A DNA stretch of 5,752 nt from Acidobacteriota bacterium (GTDB taxonomy: Bacteria > Acidobacteriota > Terriglobia > UBA7540): the NCBI GenBank assembly GCA_021789565.1, contig JAJYJL010000618.1, positions 1 to 5,752 of the forward strand. Direction: 5' to 3'. The position numbers and the translations under genes are program-made. The notes under the pieces are model-generated. The model did no database searches and had not been told where the DNA came from. It saw only the letters and a list, made by a program, of their open reading frames with translations. The number at the start of each line of letters is the position of its first letter. Within the stretch, counting starts at the first letter, position 1. This document shows, piece by piece, positions 1-5,752 of this stretch.

Positions 1-156
1 GCCGCGATTGAAAAGGTATTAAGGTCTGGAGCGCGCACGCCCGATCTGCCGGGGCGCAAGCGCGCAATTACAACCTCCCGCATGGGCAACCTGATTGCAG
101 AAGCGACGGTAAAGTTTCTCTCCTCGCCGCGTTTTCTTCCCAAAGAGAAATCGTAG
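1..156 (+). CDS. C-terminal end of a probable isocitrate/isopropylmalate dehydrogenase family protein (5' partial)
   Basis: Frame 1 is open from the window edge to TAG at 154-156, giving the last 51 residues of a longer protein. The segment RTPDLPG, then a TTSRMGNLIA stretch, resembles the end of the isopropylmalate/isocitrate/tartrate dehydrogenase family, where an arginine-threonine-x-aspartate motif is followed by a glycine-rich turn, a T-S/T-x-x-M-G element and a final helix. Members are cytosolic NAD(P)-dependent beta-decarboxylating dehydrogenases of leucine biosynthesis or the TCA cycle. The fragment cannot tell which substrate is used, and the catalytic residues lie outside the window. 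A terminator-like hairpin follows 35 bases after the stop, so it is probably the last gene of its own transcript and unrelated to the Rhs locus. Frame and stop are certain; the family call is moderate. Confidence 0.62.
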   Translation, partial: AAIEKVLRSGARTPDLPGRKRAITTSRMGNLIAEATVKFLSSPRFLPKEKS

Positions 157-191
157 GGCAATTTCATTTCCCACTTGCAACGAGCGATTAG

Positions 192-230
192 CGCGGACCT
201 CCAGCGTTGAGGTCCGTGGTTCTTATCTTC
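192..230 (+). terminator. Probable intrinsic terminator of the upstream gene
   Basis: CGGACCTC (194-201) and GAGGTCCG (209-216) form a perfect 8-bp GC-rich stem around a 7-base loop. A G-T wobble (193/217) and a C-G pair (192/218) extend it. The stem is followed by TGGTTCTTATCTTC, a moderately T-rich but interrupted tract. It lies 35 bases past the stop of the upstream gene, as expected for a Rho-independent terminator. The imperfect T tract keeps confidence moderate. Confidence 0.6.
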
Positions 231-734
231 AGTGCGCAGGTGCATCGTGAAAAATCCTTAATGCAGATTTAACTTGACAAGCGGCCCCCTTTGTATCACT
301 CTTCCAACAACAACTTTAAGGTAGTTGCTGACACAGGGACGTAGGAGTGACGACAAGAGCCTCGGGAGTTGTAGTGTGCCCGATCGGTTCGTGGCAGAAT
401 CAAGGGTTGATTCACCCTCTTCTTCGAATCATGCCGGCGTGGCTGCTACAAACCTCGGCGCATTCATAAGTTCTCCGACTGTGCCTCATCGCACCATCTT
501 TCCTGGGTGGAACGGCTTCGCTCAAACCCACAACAAGAAGCCGACAGAGCAACTGCTAGGCATCCGGCAGACTTTGCTCGCATTCCGATATGCATGAGCC
601 GGCTGATAACAAAATACTCTCTAAAACTCCTGCCAGAGAGGTTTCGAGATTAGGATACAGGCTTGCCAGCTGAGCTCATCCCGCAAGGCGGGCCTTGAAT
701 GGCAAAAGTCTAGATTTTACTCCGTCGCTCGACC
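231..734. other. Long non-coding upstream region of the Rhs gene
   Basis: I find no supportable gene here. A TTG-started open frame of 90 codons at 325-597 has no convincing ribosome binding site and no recognisable protein motifs, and is Ser/Thr/Arg-rich like random translation. The region holds a TTGACA box at 274, overlapping inverted repeats at 397-418, a 6-bp stem at 617-622/635-640, and two mutually exclusive hairpins at 680-697. I do not recognise a known riboswitch class. It may be a long 5' leader, a decayed gene or ordinary spacer. Confidence 0.5.
274..300 (+). promoter_or_regulatory. Possible sigma-70-type promoter (perfect -35, weak -10)
   Basis: TTGACA at 274-279 matches the -35 consensus exactly. 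The best -10-like stretch, TGTATCAC at 293-299, sits only 14 bases after it instead of about 17, and positions at normal spacing look poor. It lies after the upstream terminator and on the correct strand for the Rhs gene. If used, it would give a leader of over 400 bases. This is a weak, position-supported candidate only. Confidence 0.22.
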
Positions 735-739
735 GGAGG
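735..739 (+). promoter_or_regulatory. Ribosome binding site of the Rhs gene, fixing the start at 746
   Basis: GGAGG is separated by 6 bases from the ATG at 746. This near-ideal Shine-Dalgarno decides for the ATG over the in-frame TTG at 695, which would add 17 residues in front of the signal peptide and lacks a comparable site. Confidence 0.8.
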
Positions 740-745
740 TTGCCG

Positions 746-3700
746 ATGCGTATTCGGAATCTGCTCGTGGCGCTACTCTTTTTGTACTTCGTATCAGTCC
801 CTGTTCCAAACTTATCCCAAACGGCCTGCACGTTGAATTTTGACCAGTATTCCGGACCGAGCGTGTCGCCATTTACCGGGGCGACAATCAAGCAGGGCCT
901 TTTGACGGTGTCCGGTGGGGCCATTGCAACCTATGCGCAATATGCCTTTTGGGACACCTCGAGCATCTACCTCACGCTTGCAAATAGTCCCGCTCCTCAA
1001 GAGGGCGCCGACTACTACTTCGTGGGTGACGCTTTTCAGGGAACTTCCTGCACCAACTGCTCCAGGACTCTGACTCTCAATTTCTCTCAGCCAGTCTCGA
1101 ATTTCGGCTTGACCCTTTACAATGGCACGGGCTACGTCACTGGGGCTATGGGTATATTTGCGCTTACTGTGAATGGTTCAGAGATGGACCTTCAGCTTGC
1201 GGAGAACAAACCTGGATGCAACGATAGTGGAACATATTACATCAACGGAACTCCTTGGACCTGGAGTTGTTTTATGTCCTACCCTACGGATAACCCTACG
1301 GTGTTTTACGCTAACGTCGTCCCTCCTGAGCCCACTGATAACATTCAGCAAGTGACCATTACTGAGACATGCAATTACGGCCTCATGGCCTCAGACTGCT
1401 GGTCGGAACCCAACACTCTCGACTGGGACTTTTTCATCGACGACATCCACTACACGCGTCCTGACAACCTCTCCTGCGATTTCGATCCCACAGAATCGGC
1501 CCCTGACCTCGGCCCGTGCAACGATAAGCACTGCGAAGGCCAGACGGGCAGCCCGATCAATGTCGGAACGGGGAACGTCTGGATTGAGCAGAAGGACTTC
1601 AGCATTCCGGGGTTGGGCGGCGGATTGTCTCTTGACCGCGTCTGGAACAGCAAATGGCAGGACTCAAGCCCGCTGACTCTTGCGGGAATGTTTGGGCACA
1701 GCTGGCGTTCGACATACGAGGAGCACCTGAGTTTCCCATCATTTGACGCGGCCGAATACTGGCGCGGCGACGGTTCCGCGTGGGCCTTCAGTTACAACAG
1801 CATCAACCAGTCCTACCTTCTTGGTACTCCTCCTGACGAGCGGGCCTCGCTGCAGTTCAATACGAACACGAACCAATTCACCCTAACCCTGGCCGACGGC
1901 AGCCAGCGGATTTTCACGCAGACGGGGTACCTGGTTGCCATGGTCGACTGCAATGGCAATCAAACCACCTTAACCTACGACGGATTAAACCGCCTGATAC
2001 AGGTGACCGACGCGGGGGGCCAATCCATCTCATTCAATTACGGAGACGGGAACAATCCCGAGCAAGCCACGAGTGTCCAGGATTCGACCGGGGTACTGGC
2101 CACATATAGTTATGATTCCAGCCAGCGCCTGACCCAGGTTACCTACCCGGACGGGTCCAAGCTGAACTACACCTATGACGATTCCTCGATGATAACCAGC
2201 GTGACCGACGGACAAGGCAAACTGCTGGAGTCCCATACTTATGACAGCTCGCATCGGGGCCTTACTTCGCAACGGGCCGACGGTGCGGACAGCATCACCG
2301 TCAGCTACCCGCAGGACGGGCAGGCCCTCCTGACCGACTCCAAAGGCGACACCACCACCTATACCTCCGAGAATATCGGCGGCCGGAACTTCATTGACTC
2401 GATCGTGGGTCCCGGATGCGCCAGTTGCGGCGGGCGCGGCAACAGTTCCTTCACATACGACTCGCAGGGTAACCGCCTTTCCTCTACTGACGCCCTGGGC
2501 CGCATGACTAACTTCTCTTACGACTCCATGGGGAATGTGCTGACGAAAACCGTCCATCTGGATGCAAACACACCGCTAATGTCGTCATACACTTATAACT
2601 CGTTTCAGGAGGTATTGACCGCCAGGGACCCGATGGGCAACACCACGACCAACACCTATGACACGCATGGCAACCTGCTCTCGACAACCACGCCGCCTCC
2701 CTCCGGTTCCGGCAGCGGATTTACCACAAGCTTTTCGTACGATTCCAAAGGGGAACTGACGCAGATCACCGACCCCAACCGCAACAAGACAGCGCTCACT
2801 TACAGTTTGGCCGGACTTGTCGCCAGCATCAAGGACCCCGCGAGGAACACGACCAGCTTCCAATACGATGCACGGGGCCACCGAACATCTTCTACCGACC
2901 CAACAGGCCATCAGACCACTTATGCTTACGACTCGATGAGCCGCCTGACCAAAATTACGTACCCGGACGGATCCTTCACGAGCTTTGGCTACGACTACCG
3001 CGGCCGGCGCTCTTCCGTAACTGACCCCAACACCAAGACGACGCAATATCAGTACGACGATGTCGACCGCCTGACACAGGTCACGGACGCCGCCAACAAC
3101 ATGACCGGCTACCAGTACGACACCGAGAATAACCTGACTTCGATCACCGACGCGATGGGACGGGTGACAAGCTTTGGGTACGACTCGATGGGAAGGGTAA
3201 CCAGCACCACTTTCCCCTCTACCTCAAGCGAGACGTATACTTATGACGCGGTGGGTAACCTTCTCTCCAAGACAGACCGAAAAGGGCAGACCATTACGTA
3301 TGGCTATGACAACCTGGACCGCCTGACAAGTAAGACCCTCCCCGGCTCGGGCGGGGTTTCCTACACGTATGACGCCGACTCGCGGCTGACGCAGGTTACG
3401 GACCCCACCGGAACGTATTCTTTCAGCTACGACAACCTGGGCCGGCTGACGGGGACCACGACCAATTACTCGTTCCTTTCGGGCCGAACGCTGACCGAGA
3501 GCTATTCGTATGACGCAGCCTCGAACCGGGTCGGTTTCACTGACCCCGAAGGCGGAGCCACCAGCTACGGCTACGATTCGGACAACCGTGTGATCAGCCT
3601 GGCAAGCCCCACTTCGGGCAGCTTCTCGTTCGGCTACGACAGCCTGAGCCGCCGAATTTCGCTCACGCGGCCCAACGGAGTCAATGCGAACTACACCTAC

Positions 3701-5011
3701 GACAGCCTGTCCCGCCTGCTGAGCGTGCTGGACCAGACGAGAAAGGGAACGCTGGATGGCGCGGCGTACACTTACGATCAGGCAGGCAACAGGCTCTCCC
3801 GGCAGGATTACCGCACGGGCACAATGTCCAATTTCGCTTACGACGCCATCTACCAGCTTCTGCGGGTCACCCAGGCGGGCCAGCCCACGGAAACCTACAG
3901 CTACGACAATGTGGGCAACCGGCTGAGTTCGCTGGGGGTTTCGCCGTACAGCTACGACAACTCGAATGAGCTCAATTCCCAACCCGGGGTTTCCTATAGT
4001 TACGATGCGAACGGTAACCTCGCCAGCAAGAGCGATGCAAACGGGACGACGAGCTATACTTGGGATGTTGAGAACCGCCTTGCCAGCGTGACGCTGCCGG
4101 GCAGTGGCGGCACGGTGACCTACCAGTACGACCCGTTTGGGCGGAGGGTCGAGAAGATTTCACCAACCGGGACGACGATTTACGCTTATGATGGGGACAA
4201 CGTGGTTGAGGAACTCGACGGCAGTGGAACGGCTGTGGCGCGGTACACGCAGGGACTCGGAATTGACGAGCCGCTGGCCACGGTTCGCGGAGGCGTGAGC
4301 TACTACTACGATGCCGACGGGTTGGGCTCGATCGCCTCGCTGGCGGATGCTTCGGGACAAATCGCCGCAAGCTACACTTACGATTCCTTCGGCAAGCTGA
4401 CCGCCTCCACCGGCACGGTCACCAACCCCTTCCGCTACACGGGGCGCGAGTATGATTCCGACACGGGGTTGTATTTCTACAGGGCACGGTACTATGACTC
4501 CGATGTTGGAAGGTTCACCAGCGAGGACCCGATTGGGTTCGGTGCTGGCGGAACGAACTTCTTTGCGTACGTGGTCAATGATCCCACGGGGCTAGTCGAT
4601 CCCACCGGCGAAGAGCCTTGTCTAAATGTCGATAACTTCTTGAAATCGATGGATGATTACGCTCATGGGAAAACGAAATCGGGAGGAAAGTGTGCTAAGG
4701 CAGTGCGACTTGGACTGCATGCCGGCGGGCTGGACACGTCAGGCCATCCAGCCGCTGCCAAAGACTACGGTCCGTTTCTAAGAAAATTGGGATTTTCGCA
4801 AATCTCTGATGCTGACGGGCTGCCGCGCAGAGGGGACGTTATGGTTTTCCAGCCCGGGCCGAGTCAGTGGGGTCATGTGCAAGTGTGGGATGGTCATCAC
4901 TGGATTTCCGATTACGTCCAATCAACAAATACTGGTGTTTATCCCGGTACGCACTATCGGGACGCAAAGGCACCACATTCGTTATACAGATATTCTGAAC
5001 CGTGCCCGTGA
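746..5011 (+). CDS. Secreted Rhs/YD-repeat protein with C-terminal CHAP/NlpC-like amidase tip (candidate polymorphic toxin)
   Basis: The product has 1421 residues. Residues 1 to about 26 are a Sec signal peptide: basic MRIRN start, then a hydrophobic run. About 28-250 form a Cys-rich, probably beta-sandwich domain ending in a DWDFFIDDIHY motif, like the FxxDDI ends of surface carbohydrate-binding-type domains. From about 268 a GSPINVGTGN segment marks a DUF6531-like Rhs entry. About 394-1180 carry roughly 30 YD repeats (forms like YSYDSxGR), known in this superfamily to build a hollow beta shell. About 1186-1288 are the Rhs-associated core, with YDADGLGS, RYYD (1248-1251), GRF, EDPIG (1260-1264) and DPTGLVDPTG (1279-1288). 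Residues 1290-1421 are a separate tip with C1316, H1377 and D1389 as likely catalytic residues. There is no PAAR or VgrG-binding motif and no N-terminal membrane pair, so export by Sec is more likely than type VI loading. The ATG at 746 is chosen for its GGAGG site and for starting directly at the signal peptide. Rhs identity is certain; the toxin role is inferred. Confidence 0.93.
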   Translation: MRIRNLLVALLFLYFVSVPVPNLSQTACTLNFDQYSGPSVSPFTGATIKQGLLTVSGGAIATYAQYAFWDTSSIYLTLANSPAPQEGADYYFVGDAFQGTSCTNCSRTLTLNFSQPVSNFGLTLYNGTGYVTGAMGIFALTVNGSEMDLQLAENKPGCNDSGTYYINGTPWTWSCFMSYPTDNPTVFYANVVPPEPTDNIQQVTITETCNYGLMASDCWSEPNTLDWDFFIDDIHYTRPDNLSCDFDPTESAPDLGPCNDKHCEGQTGSPINVGTGNVWIEQKDFSIPGLGGGLSLDRVWNSKWQDSSPLTLAGMFGHSWRSTYEEHLSFPSFDAAEYWRGDGSAWAFSYNSINQSYLLGTPPDERASLQFNTNTNQFTLTLADGSQRIFTQTGYLVAMVDCNGNQTTLTYDGLNRLIQVTDAGGQSISFNYGDGNNPEQATSVQDSTGVLATYSYDSSQRLTQVTYPDGSKLNYTYDDSSMITSVTDGQGKLLESHTYDSSHRGLTSQRADGADSITVSYPQDGQALLTDSKGDTTTYTSENIGGRNFIDSIVGPGCASCGGRGNSSFTYDSQGNRLSSTDALGRMTNFSYDSMGNVLTKTVHLDANTPLMSSYTYNSFQEVLTARDPMGNTTTNTYDTHGNLLSTTTPPPSGSGSGFTTSFSYDSKGELTQITDPNRNKTALTYSLAGLVASIKDPARNTTSFQYDARGHRTSSTDPTGHQTTYAYDSMSRLTKITYPDGSFTSFGYDYRGRRSSVTDPNTKTTQYQYDDVDRLTQVTDAANNMTGYQYDTENNLTSITDAMGRVTSFGYDSMGRVTSTTFPSTSSETYTYDAVGNLLSKTDRKGQTITYGYDNLDRLTSKTLPGSGGVSYTYDADSRLTQVTDPTGTYSFSYDNLGRLTGTTTNYSFLSGRTLTESYSYDAASNRVGFTDPEGGATSYGYDSDNRVISLASPTSGSFSFGYDSLSRRISLTRPNGVNANYTYDSLSRLLSVLDQTRKGTLDGAAYTYDQAGNRLSRQDYRTGTMSNFAYDAIYQLLRVTQAGQPTETYSYDNVGNRLSSLGVSPYSYDNSNELNSQPGVSYSYDANGNLASKSDANGTTSYTWDVENRLASVTLPGSGGTVTYQYDPFGRRVEKISPTGTTIYAYDGDNVVEELDGSGTAVARYTQGLGIDEPLATVRGGVSYYYDADGLGSIASLADASGQIAASYTYDSFGKLTASTGTVTNPFRYTGREYDSDTGLYFYRARYYDSDVGRFTSEDPIGFGAGGTNFFAYVVNDPTGLVDPTGEEPCLNVDNFLKSMDDYAHGKTKSGGKCAKAVRLGLHAGGLDTSGHPAAAKDYGPFLRKLGFSQISDADGLPRRGDVMVFQPGPSQWGHVQVWDGHHWISDYVQSTNTGVYPGTHYRDAKAPHSLYRYSEPCP
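1925..4300 (+). repeat. YD-repeat array inside the Rhs gene
   Basis: About 31 copies of the aromatic-x-Y-D-x-x-G/S-x-R/N motif are spaced mostly 20-22 residues (about 60-66 bases) apart, interleaved with TxxTDPxGN-type linkers. At DNA level some copies stay close, for example TACGACTCGATG at two places and a near match at a third. One segment, near residues 558-561, carries a CASC (CxxC) insertion. The array codes for the beta shell that wraps the tip in structurally known relatives. Several long reverse-strand open frames across this stretch are by-products of the repeat periodicity. Confidence 0.9.
4083..4129 (+). repeat. Direct repeat, copy 1 (inside the Rhs core)
   Basis: These 47 bases are identical to 5706-5752 except for one change (C at 4124, A at 5747; Gln codon versus Lys codon). 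Weaker similarity extends left to 4046, making about 71 of 84 aligned bases identical by hand count. Both copies are in the same reading phase of the Rhs protein. Confidence 0.92.
4610..5008 (+). other. C-terminal tip domain of the Rhs protein: predicted CHAP/NlpC-P60-like peptidoglycan amidase
   Basis: Residues about 1289-1421, directly after the DPTGLVDPTG boundary. Motifs in order: GGKCAKAVR with candidate nucleophile C1316; LHAGG; a HPAAAKDYGPFL stretch; KLGF; PRRGDVMVFQP; WGHVQVWDG with H1377; WISDYVQ with D1389; and a PGTHYR...YRY end. This order (Cys at a helix start, then G-D-V strand, G-H-V strand, then W-I-S-D) is that of papain-like CHAP/NlpC-P60 cysteine peptidases, which cut amide bonds in peptidoglycan stem peptides. 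I recall similar tips in bacterial antagonism effectors but cannot name one exact family. GC by hand over 4621-4980 is about 52%, against about 58% in sampled core lines. All three catalytic-type residues are present, so the domain looks intact. Confidence 0.78.
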
Positions 5012-5042
5012 TAGCACAACTAGCACGAGGCCGCCATGGAAA

Positions 5043-5048
5043 GAGGTG
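5043..5048 (+). promoter_or_regulatory. Ribosome binding site of the downstream partner gene
   Basis: GAGGTG, with the GAGG core ending 5 bases before ATG 5052. It supports 5052 over the in-frame ATG at 5070, which is preceded only by CCCAAAGCG. The site lies in the 40-base gap after the Rhs stop, so the gene can be translated independently from the shared transcript. Confidence 0.65.
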
Positions 5049-5051
5049 CAT

Positions 5052-5609
5052 ATGGCTGTTCCCAAAGCGATGAAAATTAGTCTTCTTATCTGGCCGATAT
5101 TCTCCGCGTTGCTTTTGGGTCAGCAAACGCCTCGGCAAAACGTCGGCCAATCTTGCCAAGGATTTGTGCAGGGATTTTACAACTGGTACGTTCCTATGAC
5201 GCTGCGGAATAATGTGGAACCTGCCTGGGATATTGCGTTGAAACTAAAGCCGCAGATGTTTAGTCACAAGCTCTTTGAGCAACTTTCTGAAGATTCTAGT
5301 GCCCAAGACAAGGCGGGGAGGAATCTCGTCGGACTAGATTTCGACCCGTTCCTCAATTGCCAGGATTGCGGAGAGCAATACAAAGTTAAGAAGGTCATCC
5401 AAACCAACGGAAAATGCCGGGCCGAAGTTCATGGAATGTGGCCCGATAAAGAAAGCGAAAAACCTGACGTTATTCCTTATTTGATTATCGAAAACGGACA
5501 CTGGGTTTTCGAGGATTTTCTTTATCCGAATCCTTCCCGTCCCGAATTCAAGAGTTTGGCAAGCCAACTGAAATACCTTCGAGAGCTTAGGCAGAAACAT
5601 ACCGAGTAA
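5052..5609 (+). CDS. Exported DUF3828 (YbjP-like) protein, candidate immunity protein for the amidase tip
   Basis: The product has 185 residues. A hydrophobic stretch at about 9-23 after a lysine-bearing start is a probable signal peptide; no lipobox cysteine follows, unlike lipoprotein YbjP. The mature part opens with FVQGFYNWYV (38-47), then LDFDPFLNCQDC (95-106), a central KVKK...CRAEV strand pair and a NGHWVFEDFLYP end (W151). The FY-WY opening, D-x-DPFLxxQD core and W-x-x-x-D-end are the pattern I associate with DUF3828. C103 and C106 form a CxxC that could be a disulfide in the periplasm. It starts 40 bases after the Rhs stop on the same strand, so it is probably co-transcribed. Predicted export suits protection against an enzyme acting on peptidoglycan. 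GC by hand over 5161-5520 is about 46%, clearly below the Rhs core. The family call is fairly good; the immunity role is inferred from position and location. The alternative is an unrelated small exported protein. Confidence 0.72.
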   Translation: MAVPKAMKISLLIWPIFSALLLGQQTPRQNVGQSCQGFVQGFYNWYVPMTLRNNVEPAWDIALKLKPQMFSHKLFEQLSEDSSAQDKAGRNLVGLDFDPFLNCQDCGEQYKVKKVIQTNGKCRAEVHGMWPDKESEKPDVIPYLIIENGHWVFEDFLYPNPSRPEFKSLASQLKYLRELRQKHTE

Positions 5610-5671
5610 CATGTTGACCCGTGTAGGACCACGATCCGGCCTGTTAATCTGCCGCAGTCCGATCCTTCACG

Positions 5672-5752
5672 ATGATCGCTACCCGGGACTTTGATAACCG
5701 GCTCACCAGCGTGACGCTGCCGGGCAGTGGCGGCACGGTGACCTACAAGTAC
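5672..5752 (+). CDS. Start of a displaced Rhs/YD-repeat fragment (orphan tip module), continuing past the window
   Basis: The frame reading TRDFDNRLTSV then TLPGSGGTVTYKY matches residues TWDVENRLASV and TLPGSGGTVTYQY of the upstream Rhs protein (codons around 4058-4129). It is open from 5648 to the window edge. The first ATG is at 5672 but has no ribosome binding site, so it may be an untranslated remnant rather than a gene. The tryptophan of the YTWD motif is replaced by arginine here. Homology starts abruptly at about 5669 with no signal peptide or N-terminal domain. This is the arrangement of orphan Rhs tip cassettes that lie downstream of a full-length Rhs gene and its immunity gene. What tip it carries lies outside the window. 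Confidence 0.5.
   Translation, partial: MIATRDFDNRLTSVTLPGSGGTVTYKY
5706..5752 (+). repeat. Direct repeat, copy 2 (downstream of the partner gene)
   Basis: This is the second copy of the 47-base repeat, cut by the window end, so the true repeat is probably longer. The two copies lie 1623 bases apart and flank the core end, the tip and the partner gene. Recombination between them would remove exactly that block and join the Rhs core to whatever follows. Confidence 0.92.

Noticed and set aside
325..400. Possible c-di-GMP (GEMM-type) riboswitch, suggested by CACAGGGACG and AAGAGCCTCGGGAG
   Set aside because: Only loose resemblance; the conserved GGGACGCAAAGCC-type block and the rest of the fold are not present.
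325..597. TTG-started open frame of 90 codons on the + strand
   Set aside because: No convincing ribosome binding site, no recognisable motifs and a composition typical of translated non-coding DNA.
695..745. In-frame TTG start that would extend the Rhs protein by 17 residues
   Set aside because: It would put a polar segment before the signal peptide and lacks a good ribosome binding site, while ATG 746 has GGAGG at ideal spacing.
2030..4370. Several long open frames on the - strand opposite the Rhs gene
   Set aside because: They lie opposite the repeat-rich coding strand, have low-complexity Val/Arg/Gly-rich products and no start signals; they are shadows of codon periodicity in the YD array.
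5036..5080. ATG at 5036 as an alternative start of the partner gene
   Set aside because: It is out of frame with the 185-residue protein and reaches a stop after 14 codons.
5610..5670. Terminator after the partner gene
   Set aside because: I found no GC-rich stem followed by a T tract; transcription may continue into the following Rhs fragment.
4083..5752. Insertion sequence or transposon bounded by the 47-base direct repeats
   Set aside because: No transposase and no terminal inverted repeats; the repeats are in-frame Rhs core sequence, better explained by duplication or recombination of Rhs modules.

Overview
The window holds one complete secreted Rhs/YD-repeat protein gene (746-5011) and its partner gene (5052-5609). 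It also holds the 3' end of an unrelated housekeeping gene (1-156) and, at the right edge, the start of a second, displaced Rhs fragment (about 5669-5752). All genes are on the + strand. Moderately high GC (about 58% in hand-counted lines of the Rhs core), strong GGAGG-type ribosome binding sites, a Sec-type signal peptide on a giant YD protein and a periplasmic-looking partner suggest a Gram-negative soil-type bacterium. Acidobacteriota is my best guess, from general resemblance only; nothing in the window proves the phylum.

Layout: (1) 1-156, C-terminus of a probable isocitrate/isopropylmalate dehydrogenase family enzyme, followed by a good intrinsic-terminator-like hairpin at 192-230. (2) 231-745, about 500 bases with no gene I can support; it holds a possible -35 box, several modest hairpins and the Rhs ribosome binding site. 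(3) 746-5011, a 1421-residue protein with a signal peptide, a Cys-rich beta-type N-terminal domain, a DUF6531-like entry segment, about 30 YD repeats, the Rhs-associated core, and a C-terminal tip of about 130 residues with a Cys-His-Asp arrangement typical of CHAP/NlpC-P60 peptidoglycan amidases. (4) 5052-5609, a 185-residue exported protein resembling DUF3828 (YbjP-like), placed where an immunity protein is expected. (5) 5610-5752, a spacer followed by a stretch that repeats Rhs core sequence with 46 of 47 bases identical to 4083-4129.

Reading as a system: the Rhs protein looks like a polymorphic toxin whose shell encloses a cell-wall-cutting tip. The small downstream gene would protect the producer in the periplasm, where peptidoglycan is exposed. 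GC falls stepwise from core to tip to partner, and a fresh Rhs core fragment begins just after the partner. Together these are the classic footprint of tip-immunity cassette exchange. The toxin and immunity assignments are inferences from motifs and position, not demonstrated activities.
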